A DNA stretch of 40,275 nt, taken from positions 3,549-43,823 of the forward strand of contig NZ_KE387250.1 in the NCBI RefSeq assembly GCF_000430785.1, written 5' to 3'. The notes beneath the pieces were generated by a model that saw nothing but the letters and a program-made list of their open reading frames with translations, searched no databases and was not told where the DNA came from. Shown piece by piece: positions 27,968 through 36,816 of the stretch. Numbering within the stretch: position 1 is the first letter of the stretch; the number at the start of each line of letters is the position of its first letter. Made by a program: the position numbers and the translations under genes. This DNA comes from Ectobacillus panaciterrae DSM 19096 (lineage in GTDB: Bacteria > Bacillota > Bacilli > Bacillales > Bacillaceae_G).

Positions 27968-28030
27968 TTGAAAAAGAAATGGATAGTCTCATTGATTTGC
28001 GTCATATCCTATTCTTATGCGGTGAACTAA
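27968..28030 (+). pseudogene. Signal-peptide-like stub of a lost secreted protein
   Basis: GGGAAGGAAGGCG precedes TTG 27968, and the 20-codon frame reads MKKKWIVSLICVISYSYAVN: basic start, hydrophobic core, then stop. It looks like the first codons of a lipoprotein or binding protein whose body has been deleted. Confidence 0.35.
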
Positions 28031-28337
28031 TGTAAAATAAATGTATGTCTATATATTTTTGAATTTTAAGCTAATTCCGATCAATCAGAATTAATTGTCT
28101 TTACTATTACGGAATAAAGGTAAATTGAAGTAAATGAATAAAGAGAACAGTAACAAAAAGTATTTTAGATAGTTATCAATCTATAAAAGTCTTTGAATTG
28201 TAGCCCAGTATGATGGTAATTGAGGGAATCTCTACATGTACTGCGTTAGGAGAAAAAACTTGTCAAGATATTAATCAGGTAGCAAACAGTCTTATACATT
28301 CAATAACCTTTTTCACCTTAGGGCAGGGGGGCTTTTT

Positions 28338-29273
28338 TTGGATTTAAATGAATTTACATCGGGAAAAATCTCTTTGAATCAATATGTTCATCATTTAGCG
28401 CACAACGGAGTTTCATTTTATGTTCACTATTGGGGAGTCATACCAAAGCATTATAATAATCTGCTTCATAAACATTCCTTTTTTGAAGTGTGTTTTGTAG
28501 TGGATGGGGAAGGAGAGTATATAGACGATGGCTGTACCTATCCGCTACAAAAAAACACCATGTTTTTTTCCAGACCAGAGGTTTTACACCAAATAAAAAG
28601 TAAAAGTGGACTATCTCTTCTTTATGTTGCATTTGAATTAATAGAATCGGAATCAACTGAAGAATGGATAAGGATTATGGAGGAGGCCAAGCAATATTCT
28701 GAGGTGATTATTGATGTAAAAGATGATACGACGGCCGCGTTACTTTGGAAATCTCTGCTTATCCAAGCGACAAAGTCTGAGCAAGCTTTTTTTGAAGAAA
28801 TGCTAACAAATTTAGCGTATTCCCTTATTCTTTCGTTAGTGCAAACTTTTGTTTCTTATTTACATAACGATAATCGCGATACCTCTCCTAAAACCGCTTC
28901 TTCACTCTTTAATATAGCGAAATTATATATCAAGGATAATCTATCACAGCCTTTAAAACTTACTGATGCAGCTAGGCATTTGCATATATCTGGTCGGCAT
29001 TTGTCGCGAATATTTGTCTCGGAATCAGGTATAAGTTACTCAGAGTTTGTTCAAAATGAGAGAATACAGAGAGCTGCGACCTTACTCAAAACAACAGATT
29101 TATCCATCAAAGATATTTCAGAGGAAACTGGTTTTAAAAATGTTCACTATTTTACTCGTGTCTTTACTTCTGCGATGGGTTCTTCACCTGGGCGTTTTCG
29201 TTCTCTCTATATAGACTTAAAAGCAACTACCTATACAGAGGGAAAGGTGCAAAAACAGTTACTAGAAATATAG
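28338..29273 (+). CDS. AraC-family transcriptional regulator with cupin sensor
   Basis: 311 residues from TTG 28338, with GGGGGG at 28326-28331; no in-frame ATG is near. The N-terminal part is a cupin sugar-sensing domain (HKHSFFEVCFVVDGEGEYID, FFSRPEVLHQI). The C-terminal part has the two helix-turn-helix motifs of AraC proteins: LKLTDAARHLHISGRHLSRI and LSIKDISEETGFKNVHYFTRV, ending SPGRFR. Such proteins bind half-sites 21 bp apart, the spacing seen in promoter units A-D, so it probably activates operon 1 and the second accessory module. This link is inferred from spacing and location. Confidence 0.9.
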   Translation: MDLNEFTSGKISLNQYVHHLAHNGVSFYVHYWGVIPKHYNNLLHKHSFFEVCFVVDGEGEYIDDGCTYPLQKNTMFFSRPEVLHQIKSKSGLSLLYVAFELIESESTEEWIRIMEEAKQYSEVIIDVKDDTTAALLWKSLLIQATKSEQAFFEEMLTNLAYSLILSLVQTFVSYLHNDNRDTSPKTASSLFNIAKLYIKDNLSQPLKLTDAARHLHISGRHLSRIFVSESGISYSEFVQNERIQRAATLLKTTDLSIKDISEETGFKNVHYFTRVFTSAMGSSPGRFRSLYIDLKATTYTEGKVQKQLLEI

Positions 29274-29347
29274 AAGTCTTCACTCTTTCGAATTTGGGGG
29301 TGAAGAAGCTAATCGAAACAACTTATGTATGAACTTAGTTTCATGTT

Positions 29348-29384
29348 GGACAGACTTCGCCTGTTGGTGAATTTGTCCTTTTTT
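29348..29384 (+). terminator. Terminator behind the AraC gene
   Basis: GGACA ... TGTCC with the inner stem TTCGCC/GGTGAA around TGTT, followed by six T. Confidence 0.75.
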
Positions 29385-29418
29385 ATCATATGCATGGCTT
29401 CAATGCCACTCAATATAG

Positions 29419-29441
29419 AATATGATATACTTAATCATATT
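29419..29441. promoter_or_regulatory. Inverted repeat before the second LacI gene
   Basis: AATATGAT (29419-29426) and ATCATATT (29434-29441) around ATACTTA. AT-rich and about 70 bp before the start; it may be part of the promoter or a binding site. Confidence 0.35.
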
Positions 29442-29511
29442 TATACAAGCAAGAGAGATGTTAGAAGAATATACCAATAACAATATAGACTAGTTGAAAG
29501 AGCGTGGTGTA

Positions 29512-30522
29512 ATGAAACCAACAATCTATGATATCGCAAGAGAAGCAGGGGTATCTGCAACTACGGTTTCAAAAGTAATCAATAATAAGGGCCGGATAAG
29601 CGAGAAAACCAGAAAAAAAATTATGCAAATCATGGAGGAGCTTCACTATCAACCCAATGTATTGGCTTCAGCAATGAAAGGAAAGTCCACTTATACAATC
29701 GCATTGTTGATTCCTGATATGGCTAACCCTATATATGCTCAATACTTGAAGTATATAGAAGAATATGGGCAAGAATTAGGGTTCAATATTGTGATGTGCA
29801 GTACTGGAAGCGACCCTGACAAGGAAGCTAAGCATATTGCATTATTAAGACAAAAACGTGTTGATGGATTTATCATAGCTTCCATATTTAAAAATGAAAC
29901 TGTTCTCAAACAATTGATCCAAGAGAAAGTTCCGATCGCGCTTATGGCCTTTGAAAGATCGGAACTGCCTGTAGCCAGTGTAACCGGTGACGATTATTTA
30001 GGCGGCTATCTTGCGACTGAACATTTGCTTTCCCTGGGGCACCGCAGAATCGGAATTATTACGGAGGAAGAAACAATAAGTGGCAAGGAGCGTATAAAGG
30101 GATATGAGAAGGCCCTGCTCAACGCGGGAATAGAGGTTGAGCCAAGCTTGATTGTCGCTATCAATGATCCGACCATTGAAGGAGCAGAGAAGCATGCGAG
30201 AAAATTGCTTGATAGGGAACAGAGGCCTACGGCGATTTTTGGATATAATGATGTATTGGCCATTGGAGCGATGCAAGCGGCAAAGGAACGCGGCATCATC
30301 ATACCGGACGAGCTTTCCATTATTGGATTTGACAATACAGTCATGTGCAAAATCGTGGAACCACGGCTATCATCAGTGGCTATGCCCATACAGGAATTGG
30401 GAAGAAAAGCAATGGAGCTGCTGGTCCGGCAAATCGAAGGAAATGATAATACGAAACAACGTATTTCTCTGCTTCCGGAACTTGTTATTCGGCAGTCAAC
30501 TGCAATACTTAATGAAAAATAG
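29512..30522 (+). CDS. LacI-family transcriptional regulator (second)
   Basis: 336 residues from ATG 29512 (an in-frame TTG at 29494 would add six residues). Helix-turn-helix TIYDIAREAGVSATTVSKVI, hinge helix PNVLASAMKGK, then the sensor domain (LLIPDMANPIYAQYLKYIEE, RVDGFIIASIF, GFDNTVMCKIVEPRLSSVAM, LVIRQST). It resembles the regulator at 4996 throughout but differs in the recognition helix flank (SATT against SIST). By position it controls inositol operon 2, where a GGGTAATCGATAACCC palindrome overlaps the start region of a strong promoter. Confidence 0.9.
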   Translation: MKPTIYDIAREAGVSATTVSKVINNKGRISEKTRKKIMQIMEELHYQPNVLASAMKGKSTYTIALLIPDMANPIYAQYLKYIEEYGQELGFNIVMCSTGSDPDKEAKHIALLRQKRVDGFIIASIFKNETVLKQLIQEKVPIALMAFERSELPVASVTGDDYLGGYLATEHLLSLGHRRIGIITEEETISGKERIKGYEKALLNAGIEVEPSLIVAINDPTIEGAEKHARKLLDREQRPTAIFGYNDVLAIGAMQAAKERGIIIPDELSIIGFDNTVMCKIVEPRLSSVAMPIQELGRKAMELLVRQIEGNDNTKQRISLLPELVIRQSTAILNEK

Positions 30523-30541
30523 CAAAATATAAAATCAAATA

Positions 30542-30569
30542 TTTGTTAAGCCTCATGAGGCTTAACAAA
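30542..30569. repeat. Perfect 28-bp palindrome behind the second LacI gene
   Basis: TTTGTTAAGCCTCA and its exact complement TGAGGCTTAACAAA. As RNA it gives a 12-bp stem with a CATG loop; as DNA it could bind a dimer. Twenty bases after the LacI stop. Confidence 0.7.
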
Positions 30570-30571
30570 CC

Positions 30572-30624
30572 AAAGCGGCGTAGAGAATCCAGTAAAACTC
30601 GGGATTTTCTTGTCGCTTTATTTG
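30572..30624 (+). terminator. Terminator of the second LacI gene
   Basis: AAAGCGGCGTAGAGAATCC pairs, with some wobble, with GGATTTTCTTGTCGCTTT (30602-30619); TATTTG follows. Confidence 0.6.
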
Positions 30625-30688
30625 ATTAAAAACTGTGTTAAAGTTTTTAGTATTGATTTTTGGATCATTCAAATAAAGTGAATCAAAA

Positions 30689-30704
30689 GGGTAATCGATA
30701 ACCT
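30689..30704. promoter_or_regulatory. LacI-type operator (upstream copy)
   Basis: GGGTAATCGATAACCT, one base different from 31060-31075. It lies in the decayed region before operon 2, 356 bp from the second site. Confidence 0.55.
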
Positions 30705-30790
30705 TGTTTTTGATTGTTACATTTCTAAAAACCCTAATTAAAGGTTTGGGTGATTCCGTTAGCTTAAAAGAGTAATAAAGAGATGAAGTC

Positions 30791-30928
30791 GCGATTGATG
30801 ATGTTGCAGGCGAGCGGGAAATATGCGGTACGGATAAAGAAGTTAAGCGTGTTACCCTGTTGAAGAAAGACATGGATAGGTTTATCATAGCTTCTGAATT
30901 TAAAAATAAACCGTTTCCAAGTGACTGA
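30791..30928 (+). pseudogene. LacI-family regulator remnant
   Basis: A 45-codon stretch ending VTLLKKDMDRFIIASEFKNK and PFPSD, then TGA. It matches the intact LacI at 29512 in the segment KEAKHIALLRQKRVDGFIIASIFKNETV, in the right order (also CGTDKEVKR for CSTGSDPDKEAKH). The DNA-binding part and the rest of the sensor are missing. Confidence 0.6.
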
Positions 30929-31015
30929 TTAAGGAGAAATCCTGATGATGCTGATTGCCCAATAGGTTTTAATCACGTGAATAGTCTGAATATATATTTT
31001 TTTCAAAAAAAGCTA

Positions 31016-31044
31016 TTGAAATATCATGGAGTATGGGATAAAAT
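31016..31044 (+). promoter_or_regulatory. Promoter of inositol operon 2
   Basis: TTGAAA (31016-31021), 17-bp spacer, TAAAAT (31039-31044): a good sigma-A type promoter, 290 bp before iolA. Confidence 0.65.
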
Positions 31045-31059
31045 AAAAACAACCTTGAA

Positions 31060-31075
31060 GGGTAATCGATAACCC
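31060..31075. promoter_or_regulatory. LacI-type operator overlapping the start region of the operon 2 promoter
   Basis: GGGTAATCGATAACCC: symmetric arms (GGGT.ATC / GAT.ACCC) with a central CG as in LacI-family sites. It begins 15 bp after the -10 box, where a bound repressor would block transcription. Second copy at 30689. Confidence 0.65.
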
Positions 31076-31228
31076 TAATTTTACTCCATGTTAGCTGACG
31101 GCAAGGTTTTCCCAAAATGAAGGTTTACTTTATTAACACAGGAATCTTTAAAGTGGTAGTAATGAAAGATGGGGGAGGTATGTGCTTGTTTGTGTGAAGG
31201 ATATTTAAATCTGTTATGTTGATAGATT

Positions 31229-31242
31229 TGTAAGCGTTATCC
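31229..31242 (+). promoter_or_regulatory. CcpA cre box before iolA of operon 2
   Basis: TGTAAGCGTTATCC fits the cre consensus except for the last base. It lies within the transcript, about 90 bp before iolA. Confidence 0.6.
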
Positions 31243-31333
31243 TTCTGGATTTATAAGAAAGATGTGAGAGTTACAGTGAAGTTATGAAGTGAAAGCTTGA
31301 GGCGAAACCATATTTTTTAAGGAGGCAGGAAAC

Positions 31334-32809
31334 ATGACGGGAGTAGTAACGAAAGCAGTAAAGTTGAAAAATTACATAAATGGTGAGTGGGTTGAAAGTA
31401 AAACGACAAAATATGAAGATGTCTACAATCCAGCCACAAAAGAAGTCGTTGCCCAAGTTCCGCTATCAACAAAAGAAGATATTGACTATGCGGTAGAAGT
31501 TGCTGCAAAAGCGTTTGAAAAATGGCAAAAAGTCGCAGTGCCACGACGTGCAAGAATCTTATTCAACTATCAGCAATTGCTGACAAAGCATAAAGAAGAA
31601 TTGGCCCACCTCATCACAATAGAAAATGGAAAAAGCCTTTCTGAAGCATTAGGTGAAGTGCAGCGCGGAATAGAAAATGTTGAATTTGCGGCAGGAGCAC
31701 CTACTTTAATGATGGGAGATTCACTATCTTCGATTGCTACAGATGTCGAAGCGACAAATTATCGCTATCCAATTGGGGTTGTCGGTGGAATTGCACCATT
31801 TAACTTCCCGATGATGGTACCGTGCTGGATGTTCCCAATGGCAATAGCGCTGGGGAATACGTTTATTTTAAAACCATCTGAAAGAACACCGCTCTTAACA
31901 GAAAAATTAGTCGAGTTATTTACAGAAGCAGGACTTCCAAACGGTGTGTTCAACGTCGTTCACGGCGCACATGACGTCGTTAACGGAATATTAGATCACC
32001 CTGAAGTTAAAGCGATTTCTTTTGTCGGTTCTAAGCCTGTTGGTGAATACGTGTTTAAACGAGGCAGTGAGAACCTAAAGCGCGTCCAAGCGTTAACAGG
32101 CGCCAAAAACCATAGCATCGTCTTAAATGACGCCGATTTAGAAGATGCAATCACAAACATTATTTCTGCAGCATTTGGCTCAGCAGGTGAACGTTGTATG
32201 GCATGCGCAGTTGTAACAGTAGAAGAGGGAATTGCCGATGAATTTTTAGCCAAGCTGAAAGAGAGAACGGCAAATATTAAAATGGGCAATGGCCTGGATG
32301 ATGGTGTATTTCTGGGGCCAGTCATCAGGGAAGAAAATCAAAAACGTACTATCGATTATATCGAAAAAGGAATTGAAGAAGGAGCAACTGTTGTATGTGA
32401 CGGCCGCGAACGTTCATTGGATGAAGGATTTTTCATCGGGCCTACTATTTTCGATGATGTCACAACGGACATGACCATCTGGAAAGATGAAATCTTTGCT
32501 CCAGTATTATCAATCATGCGTGTGAAGAATTTAAAAGAAGCAATTGAAGTTGCCAATAAATCTGAATTTGCCAATGGTGCATGTATCTTTACAACAAATG
32601 CTGCATCCATCCGTTACTTCCGTGAAAATATCGATGCAGGTATGTTAGGGGTTAACCTGGGTGTACCAGCTCCTATGGCGTTCTTCCCATTCTCCGGATG
32701 GAAATCGTCATTCTTTGGAACATTGCATGCTAACGGAAAAGATAGCGTTGATTTCTATACACGTAAAAAAGTTGTCACAGCACGCTACACAGCACCTACA
32801 TTTGAATAA
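31334..32809 (+). CDS. iolA: Methylmalonate-semialdehyde dehydrogenase, operon 2
   Basis: 491 residues, same length as the copy at 11457 and collinear with it. The catalytic Cys288 ([10 protein letters not shown]), the NAD segment [10 protein letters not shown] and the [12 protein letters not shown] end are all kept, so both copies should be active. About five of the roughly 28 differences fall in the first ten residues ([10 protein letters not shown] against [10 protein letters not shown]), while the bases behind this (from about codon 11 on) are almost identical. AAGGAGG precedes the ATG. First gene of the LacI-controlled operon. Confidence 0.95.
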   Translation: MTGVVTKAVKLKNYINGEWVESKTTKYEDVYNPATKEVVAQVPLSTKEDIDYAVEVAAKAFEKWQKVAVPRRARILFNYQQLLTKHKEELAHLITIENGKSLSEALGEVQRGIENVEFAAGAPTLMMGDSLSSIATDVEATNYRYPIGVVGGIAPFNFPMMVPCWMFPMAIALGNTFILKPSERTPLLTEKLVELFTEAGLPNGVFNVVHGAHDVVNGILDHPEVKAISFVGSKPVGEYVFKRGSENLKRVQALTGAKNHSIVLNDADLEDAITNIISAAFGSAGERCMACAVVTVEEGIADEFLAKLKERTANIKMGNGLDDGVFLGPVIREENQKRTIDYIEKGIEEGATVVCDGRERSLDEGFFIGPTIFDDVTTDMTIWKDEIFAPVLSIMRVKNLKEAIEVANKSEFANGACIFTTNAASIRYFRENIDAGMLGVNLGVPAPMAFFPFSGWKSSFFGTLHANGKDSVDFYTRKKVVTARYTAPTFE

Positions 32810-32889
32810 GAAATGTTTTTGTCTTAGTTCTTCAAGATTTTTGTTAGATTAATAGACTTAACTATGAAGTTCGCAATTGGAAGTTTGAG

Positions 32890-32933
32890 AAACCGGCCCA
32901 TTATATTTGCTAAGTAATATGATGGGACCTGTT
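32890..32933 (+). promoter_or_regulatory. Hairpin between iolA and iolB (first), operon 2
   Basis: AAACCGGCCCATTATATT pairs with AATATGATGGGACCTGTTT (three imperfect positions). It occupies the same place as 13014-13052 with different bases but again a stem. Confidence 0.5.
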
Positions 32934-32970
32934 TATAATAAAGACCTTGTAAAGCAGCTCGAACCTATAG

Positions 32971-33008
32971 AAACCATCATGGCTAAGGGGTGCTAAAATG
33001 GTTTGTTT
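32971..33008 (+). promoter_or_regulatory. Terminator-like hairpin between iolA and iolB (second), operon 2
   Basis: AAACCAT (32971-32977) pairs with ATGGTTT (32998-33004), then GTTT. GGGTGCTAAA before the right arm is shared with operon 1, where the stem is CCGATT/AATCGG. Confidence 0.5.
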
Positions 33009-33032
33009 CCAGCGTGACAAAAGGAGGTACAT

Positions 33033-33848
33033 ATGAGTAAGTTGCTCCGAAAACCAGAAAAAAACGAAGTTTCCCAAGGAGTTACTATTGTTCAGGAAGT
33101 AACAACAGAAAATTCTTCATTAGAATATGTTGGATTCAAAATAGTTGATTTAGCTCCAGGTGCAAAATATTCGGAATTATTAGATAAGGAAGAATGCTGC
33201 ATCGTGGCCCTAACGGGAAAAATAAATGTCACAGATCATGAAGAAACTTTCCAAAATTTAGGCACTCGTGAAAGCGTATTCGAGCGGATACCGACAGATA
33301 GTGTATATGTATCAAACGACCGGAGTTTTGAGGTAGAAGGAGTCAGCCAGGCTCGCGTGGCATTATGCTATTCACCTTCTGAAAAACAATTGCCTACAAA
33401 ACTGATTAAAGCTGCAGATATTGATATCGAAAATAGAGGAATACTCAACAATAAACGTGTGGTACACAATATTTTGCCTGACTCGGATCCGTCCGCCAAT
33501 AGTCTGCTGGTCGTTGAAGTGTACACAGAAAGCGGGAACTGGTCAAGCTATCCTCCGCATAAGCACGATCGTGATAACTTGCCGGACGAGTCATTTTTAG
33601 AAGAATCTTACTATCATGAAATGAATCCGAAGCAGGGCTTCGTATTCCAGCGAGTCTATACTGATGATCGTTCCCTTGATGAAACCATGACAGTCGAAAA
33701 CGGCGATGTGGTGCTCGTGCCGGCAGGATATCATCCAGTTGGTGTGCCGGATGGGTATACGTCCTATTATTTAAATGTAATGGCAGGACCGACACGGATT
33801 TGGAAATTCTACAATGATCCGGATCACGAATGGATACTAAAGCGTTAA
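33033..33848 (+). CDS. iolB: 5-deoxy-glucuronate isomerase, operon 2
   Basis: 271 residues, collinear with the copy at 13153. PPHKHD, the EE pair at 190-191 and AGYHPVG are all present. AAAGGAGG precedes the ATG. The stretch from the ribosome binding site through the first ten codons is identical to operon 1, whereas the next 100 bases differ at many positions, which fits local gene conversion or selection on the translation start. Confidence 0.95.
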   Translation: MSKLLRKPEKNEVSQGVTIVQEVTTENSSLEYVGFKIVDLAPGAKYSELLDKEECCIVALTGKINVTDHEETFQNLGTRESVFERIPTDSVYVSNDRSFEVEGVSQARVALCYSPSEKQLPTKLIKAADIDIENRGILNNKRVVHNILPDSDPSANSLLVVEVYTESGNWSSYPPHKHDRDNLPDESFLEESYYHEMNPKQGFVFQRVYTDDRSLDETMTVENGDVVLVPAGYHPVGVPDGYTSYYLNVMAGPTRIWKFYNDPDHEWILKR

Positions 33849-33876
33849 CAAAAAATGTAAGGAGCTGTTACCGGGG

Positions 33877-34887
33877 ATGAAATATGAATTCAGTACCGAA
33901 AGAGAATATGACATTATTGCAATTGGCCGTGCCTGCATCGATTTAAATGCAACAGAGTACAACCGTCCAATGGAAGAAACAATGACATTTACAAAATATG
34001 TGGGAGGTTCGCCTGCAAATATTGTAATTGGAAGCGCCAAACTAGGCTTAAAAGCCGGATTTATCGGTAAAATTTCAGATGACCAGCATGGACGCTTTAT
34101 CGAGCAGTATATGCGTAGTGTTGGAATTGATACATCAAATATTGTAGTAGATAAAGAGGGACATAAAACAGGACTAGCATTTACAGAGATTAAGAGCCCG
34201 GAAGAGTGCAGTATTTTAATGTACCGCCAAGACGTGGCAGACCTTTACCTGGCGCCTTCTGAGGTTAATGAGGATTATATTAAAAAATCAAAAATCCTGC
34301 TTGTTTCAGGGACAGCCTTGTCAAAAAGCCCATCCCGCGAAGCGGTGTTGAAAGCCATCAGCCTGGCTAAGAAACATGATGTCAAAGTTGTTTTTGAATT
34401 GGATTACCGCCCGTATTCATGGAATTCATCTGAAGAGACAGCTGTTTATTGTTCATTGGTCGCAGAGCAAGCGGATGTTGTGATCGGTACTCGTGATGAA
34501 TACGATGTGATGGAAAACAAAGCAGAAGGTAAAAACGAAGATACAATCAACTATTTGTTTAACCATTCACCAGAATTAATTGTTATTAAACATGGAGTAG
34601 AAGGTTCCTATGCCTATATAAAATCAGGAGAAACATTCAAGGGCCAAGCCTATCTGACAAAAGTATTAAAGACCTTCGGCGCAGGTGATTCATACGCATC
34701 AGCTTTCTTATACGCCTTAATCAGCGGCAAAGAAATTGAAACCGCTTTAAAATACGGCAGTGCATCAGCTTCTATTGTTGTAAGCAAACATAGTTCTTCA
34801 GAAGCGATGCCGACAGTAGCAGAAATCGAGCAATTAATTGGTGAAAGATCTTTAACTGAAACAATCCAGCTAGAGGTGAGAAACTGA
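33877..34887 (+). CDS. iolC: 5-dehydro-2-deoxygluconokinase, operon 2
   Basis: 336 residues, PfkB family, with GGSPANIVIGSAKLG near the N-terminus and TFGAGDSYASAF (Asp271) at the ATP site. The TGA stop overlaps the iolD ATG by one base, as in operon 1. Differences from the first copy concentrate in the last 25 residues (GERSLTETIQLEVRN against AECSQNEAIEVEVNS). Confidence 0.95.
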   Translation: MKYEFSTEREYDIIAIGRACIDLNATEYNRPMEETMTFTKYVGGSPANIVIGSAKLGLKAGFIGKISDDQHGRFIEQYMRSVGIDTSNIVVDKEGHKTGLAFTEIKSPEECSILMYRQDVADLYLAPSEVNEDYIKKSKILLVSGTALSKSPSREAVLKAISLAKKHDVKVVFELDYRPYSWNSSEETAVYCSLVAEQADVVIGTRDEYDVMENKAEGKNEDTINYLFNHSPELIVIKHGVEGSYAYIKSGETFKGQAYLTKVLKTFGAGDSYASAFLYALISGKEIETALKYGSASASIVVSKHSSSEAMPTVAEIEQLIGERSLTETIQLEVRN

Positions 34888-36800
34888 TGGGAACAATCAG
34901 ACTGACAACGGCACAAGCTTTAATCAAATTTCTCAATCAGCAATATGTTCATGTTGATGGACAAGAATTCCCTTTTGTTGAAGGTATCTTCAATATATTT
35001 GGACATGGTAATGTTTTGGGGATTGGTCAAGCGCTTGAACAAGACTCTGGTCATTTAAAAGTCATTCAAGGAAAAAATGAACAAGGAATGGCGCATGCAG
35101 CCATTGCTTACAGCAAACAAATGCTGCGAAAAAAAATATATGCTATTACAACTTCGAGTGGACCGGGTTCAGCAAATTTGGTAACTGCAGCGGGCACAGC
35201 ACTTGCTAATAATATTCCTATCTTGTTGTTACCTGCTGATACATATGCTACACGTCAGCCTGATCCAGTTTTACAACAAGTAGAACAGGAACATAGCATT
35301 GCGATTACAACAAATGATGCGCTGCAACCAGTGTCAAGATATTGGGATCGGATTACTCGCCCTGAGCAATTGATGTCCAGTTTAATCAGGGCGTTTGAAG
35401 TGATGACAGATCCAGCAAAAGCAGGCCCTGCTACGATTTGTATTTCACAAGATGTTGAAGGGGAAGCATTCGATTATGATAAGAAGTTCTTCGAAAAGCG
35501 TGTCCATTACATCGATCGTAAATTACCAACTGACCGGGAATTAAAAGGTGCAGCTGAATTAATCAAAGCGAGCAAAAAACCATTAGTGGTTGTTGGCGGT
35601 GGAGCTAAATATTCAGAAGCGCGCGAAGTTTTAATTGAATTTTCGGAAAGATATAACATCCCATTAGTAGAAACGCAAGCTGGTAAATCAACTGTTGAGT
35701 CCTCGTTCAATAACAATTTAGGCGGGCTAGGAATCACTGGAACATTAGCGGCAAATAAAGCAGCACAACAGGCAGATTTAATTATCGGTGTTGGTACGAG
35801 ATTTACCGATTTCGCAACCTCCTCTAAAACCATTTTTAATTTTGAAACAACCAAATTCTTAAACATTAACGTTAGTCGCATGCAAGCTTACAAGCTGGAT
35901 GCATTCCCGGTTGTAGCTGATGCCAAAACTACTTTTGAAGCATTAGTTCTAATGCTGGAAGGGTACGAAAGTGAGTTTGGCGATACGATTACGGAATTAA
36001 AGGAAGAATGGTTAGCCGAGCGTGATCGTTTAAGTAAAGTAGTATTTAATAGAGAGAATTTTAATCCTGAAATTAAAAATCATTTTTCACAAGAAGTATT
36101 AAACGAATATGCCGATGTGTTAAACACAGAATTAGCACAAACTACAGCGTTGATTGCCATTAATGACACCATCGATCCTGACAGTATCATTATTTGTGCA
36201 GCCGGTTCACTTCCAGGAGACCTGCAGCGTTTATGGCATTCAAATGTGCCAAACACATACCATCTTGAATATGGCTATTCGTGTATGGGATATGAAGTGT
36301 CAGGAACATTAGGTTTGAAGTTGGCTGACCCGGCAAAAGAAGTATACACAATAGTTGGTGACGGCAGTTTCCTTATGCTGCACTCTGAATTTATTACAGC
36401 AATTCAGTACAATAAAAAGATTAATGTGCTCCTTTTCGATAATTCTGGATACGGTTGTATTAATAATTTACAAATGGATTTTGGCAATGGCAGTTATTAT
36501 TGTGAATTCAGAACAAATGAAAACCAAATTTTAAATATTGATTATGCAAAAGTAGCTGAAGGATATGGGGCTAAAGCATATCGTGCGAATACTGTAGAAG
36601 AATTAAAAGCGGCCCTGGAGGATGCGAAAAAACAAGATAAATCTACTTTGATAGAAATGAAAGTGCTTCCAAAAACAATGACAGATGGCTATGAAGGCAG
36701 CTGGTGGAATCTTGGAGTGCCTGAAGTGTCTAATCAAGAAGGTGTTCAAAAAGCATATGAATTAAAACAACAAAAGCTTAGAAATGCAAAGCAATATTAA
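34887..36800 (+). CDS. iolD: 3D-(3,5/4)-trihydroxycyclohexane-1,2-dione hydrolase, operon 2
   Basis: 637 residues, thiamine diphosphate enzyme, same length as the copy at 15006 and very similar in protein. VGDGSFLMLHSEF and NSGYGCINN are intact. DNA differences are mostly silent, with this copy using more A and T in third positions. The stop TAA is followed by TAGGAGGTGA, the ribosome binding site of iolE, which is the point where operon 1 breaks off. Confidence 0.95.
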   Translation: MGTIRLTTAQALIKFLNQQYVHVDGQEFPFVEGIFNIFGHGNVLGIGQALEQDSGHLKVIQGKNEQGMAHAAIAYSKQMLRKKIYAITTSSGPGSANLVTAAGTALANNIPILLLPADTYATRQPDPVLQQVEQEHSIAITTNDALQPVSRYWDRITRPEQLMSSLIRAFEVMTDPAKAGPATICISQDVEGEAFDYDKKFFEKRVHYIDRKLPTDRELKGAAELIKASKKPLVVVGGGAKYSEAREVLIEFSERYNIPLVETQAGKSTVESSFNNNLGGLGITGTLAANKAAQQADLIIGVGTRFTDFATSSKTIFNFETTKFLNINVSRMQAYKLDAFPVVADAKTTFEALVLMLEGYESEFGDTITELKEEWLAERDRLSKVVFNRENFNPEIKNHFSQEVLNEYADVLNTELAQTTALIAINDTIDPDSIIICAAGSLPGDLQRLWHSNVPNTYHLEYGYSCMGYEVSGTLGLKLADPAKEVYTIVGDGSFLMLHSEFITAIQYNKKINVLLFDNSGYGCINNLQMDFGNGSYYCEFRTNENQILNIDYAKVAEGYGAKAYRANTVEELKAALEDAKKQDKSTLIEMKVLPKTMTDGYEGSWWNLGVPEVSNQEGVQKAYELKQQKLRNAKQY

Positions 36801-36816
36801 TAGGAGGTGAATGATA

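Larger units (their letters stand above)
27698..28337. other. Spacer with remnants before the AraC gene
   Basis: 640 bp, strongly AT-rich. It holds a terminator at 27779-27811 and a signal-peptide-like stub at 27968-28030. The rest (28031-28337) shows no recognised gene or palindrome; the AraC promoter should lie here. Confidence 0.45.
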
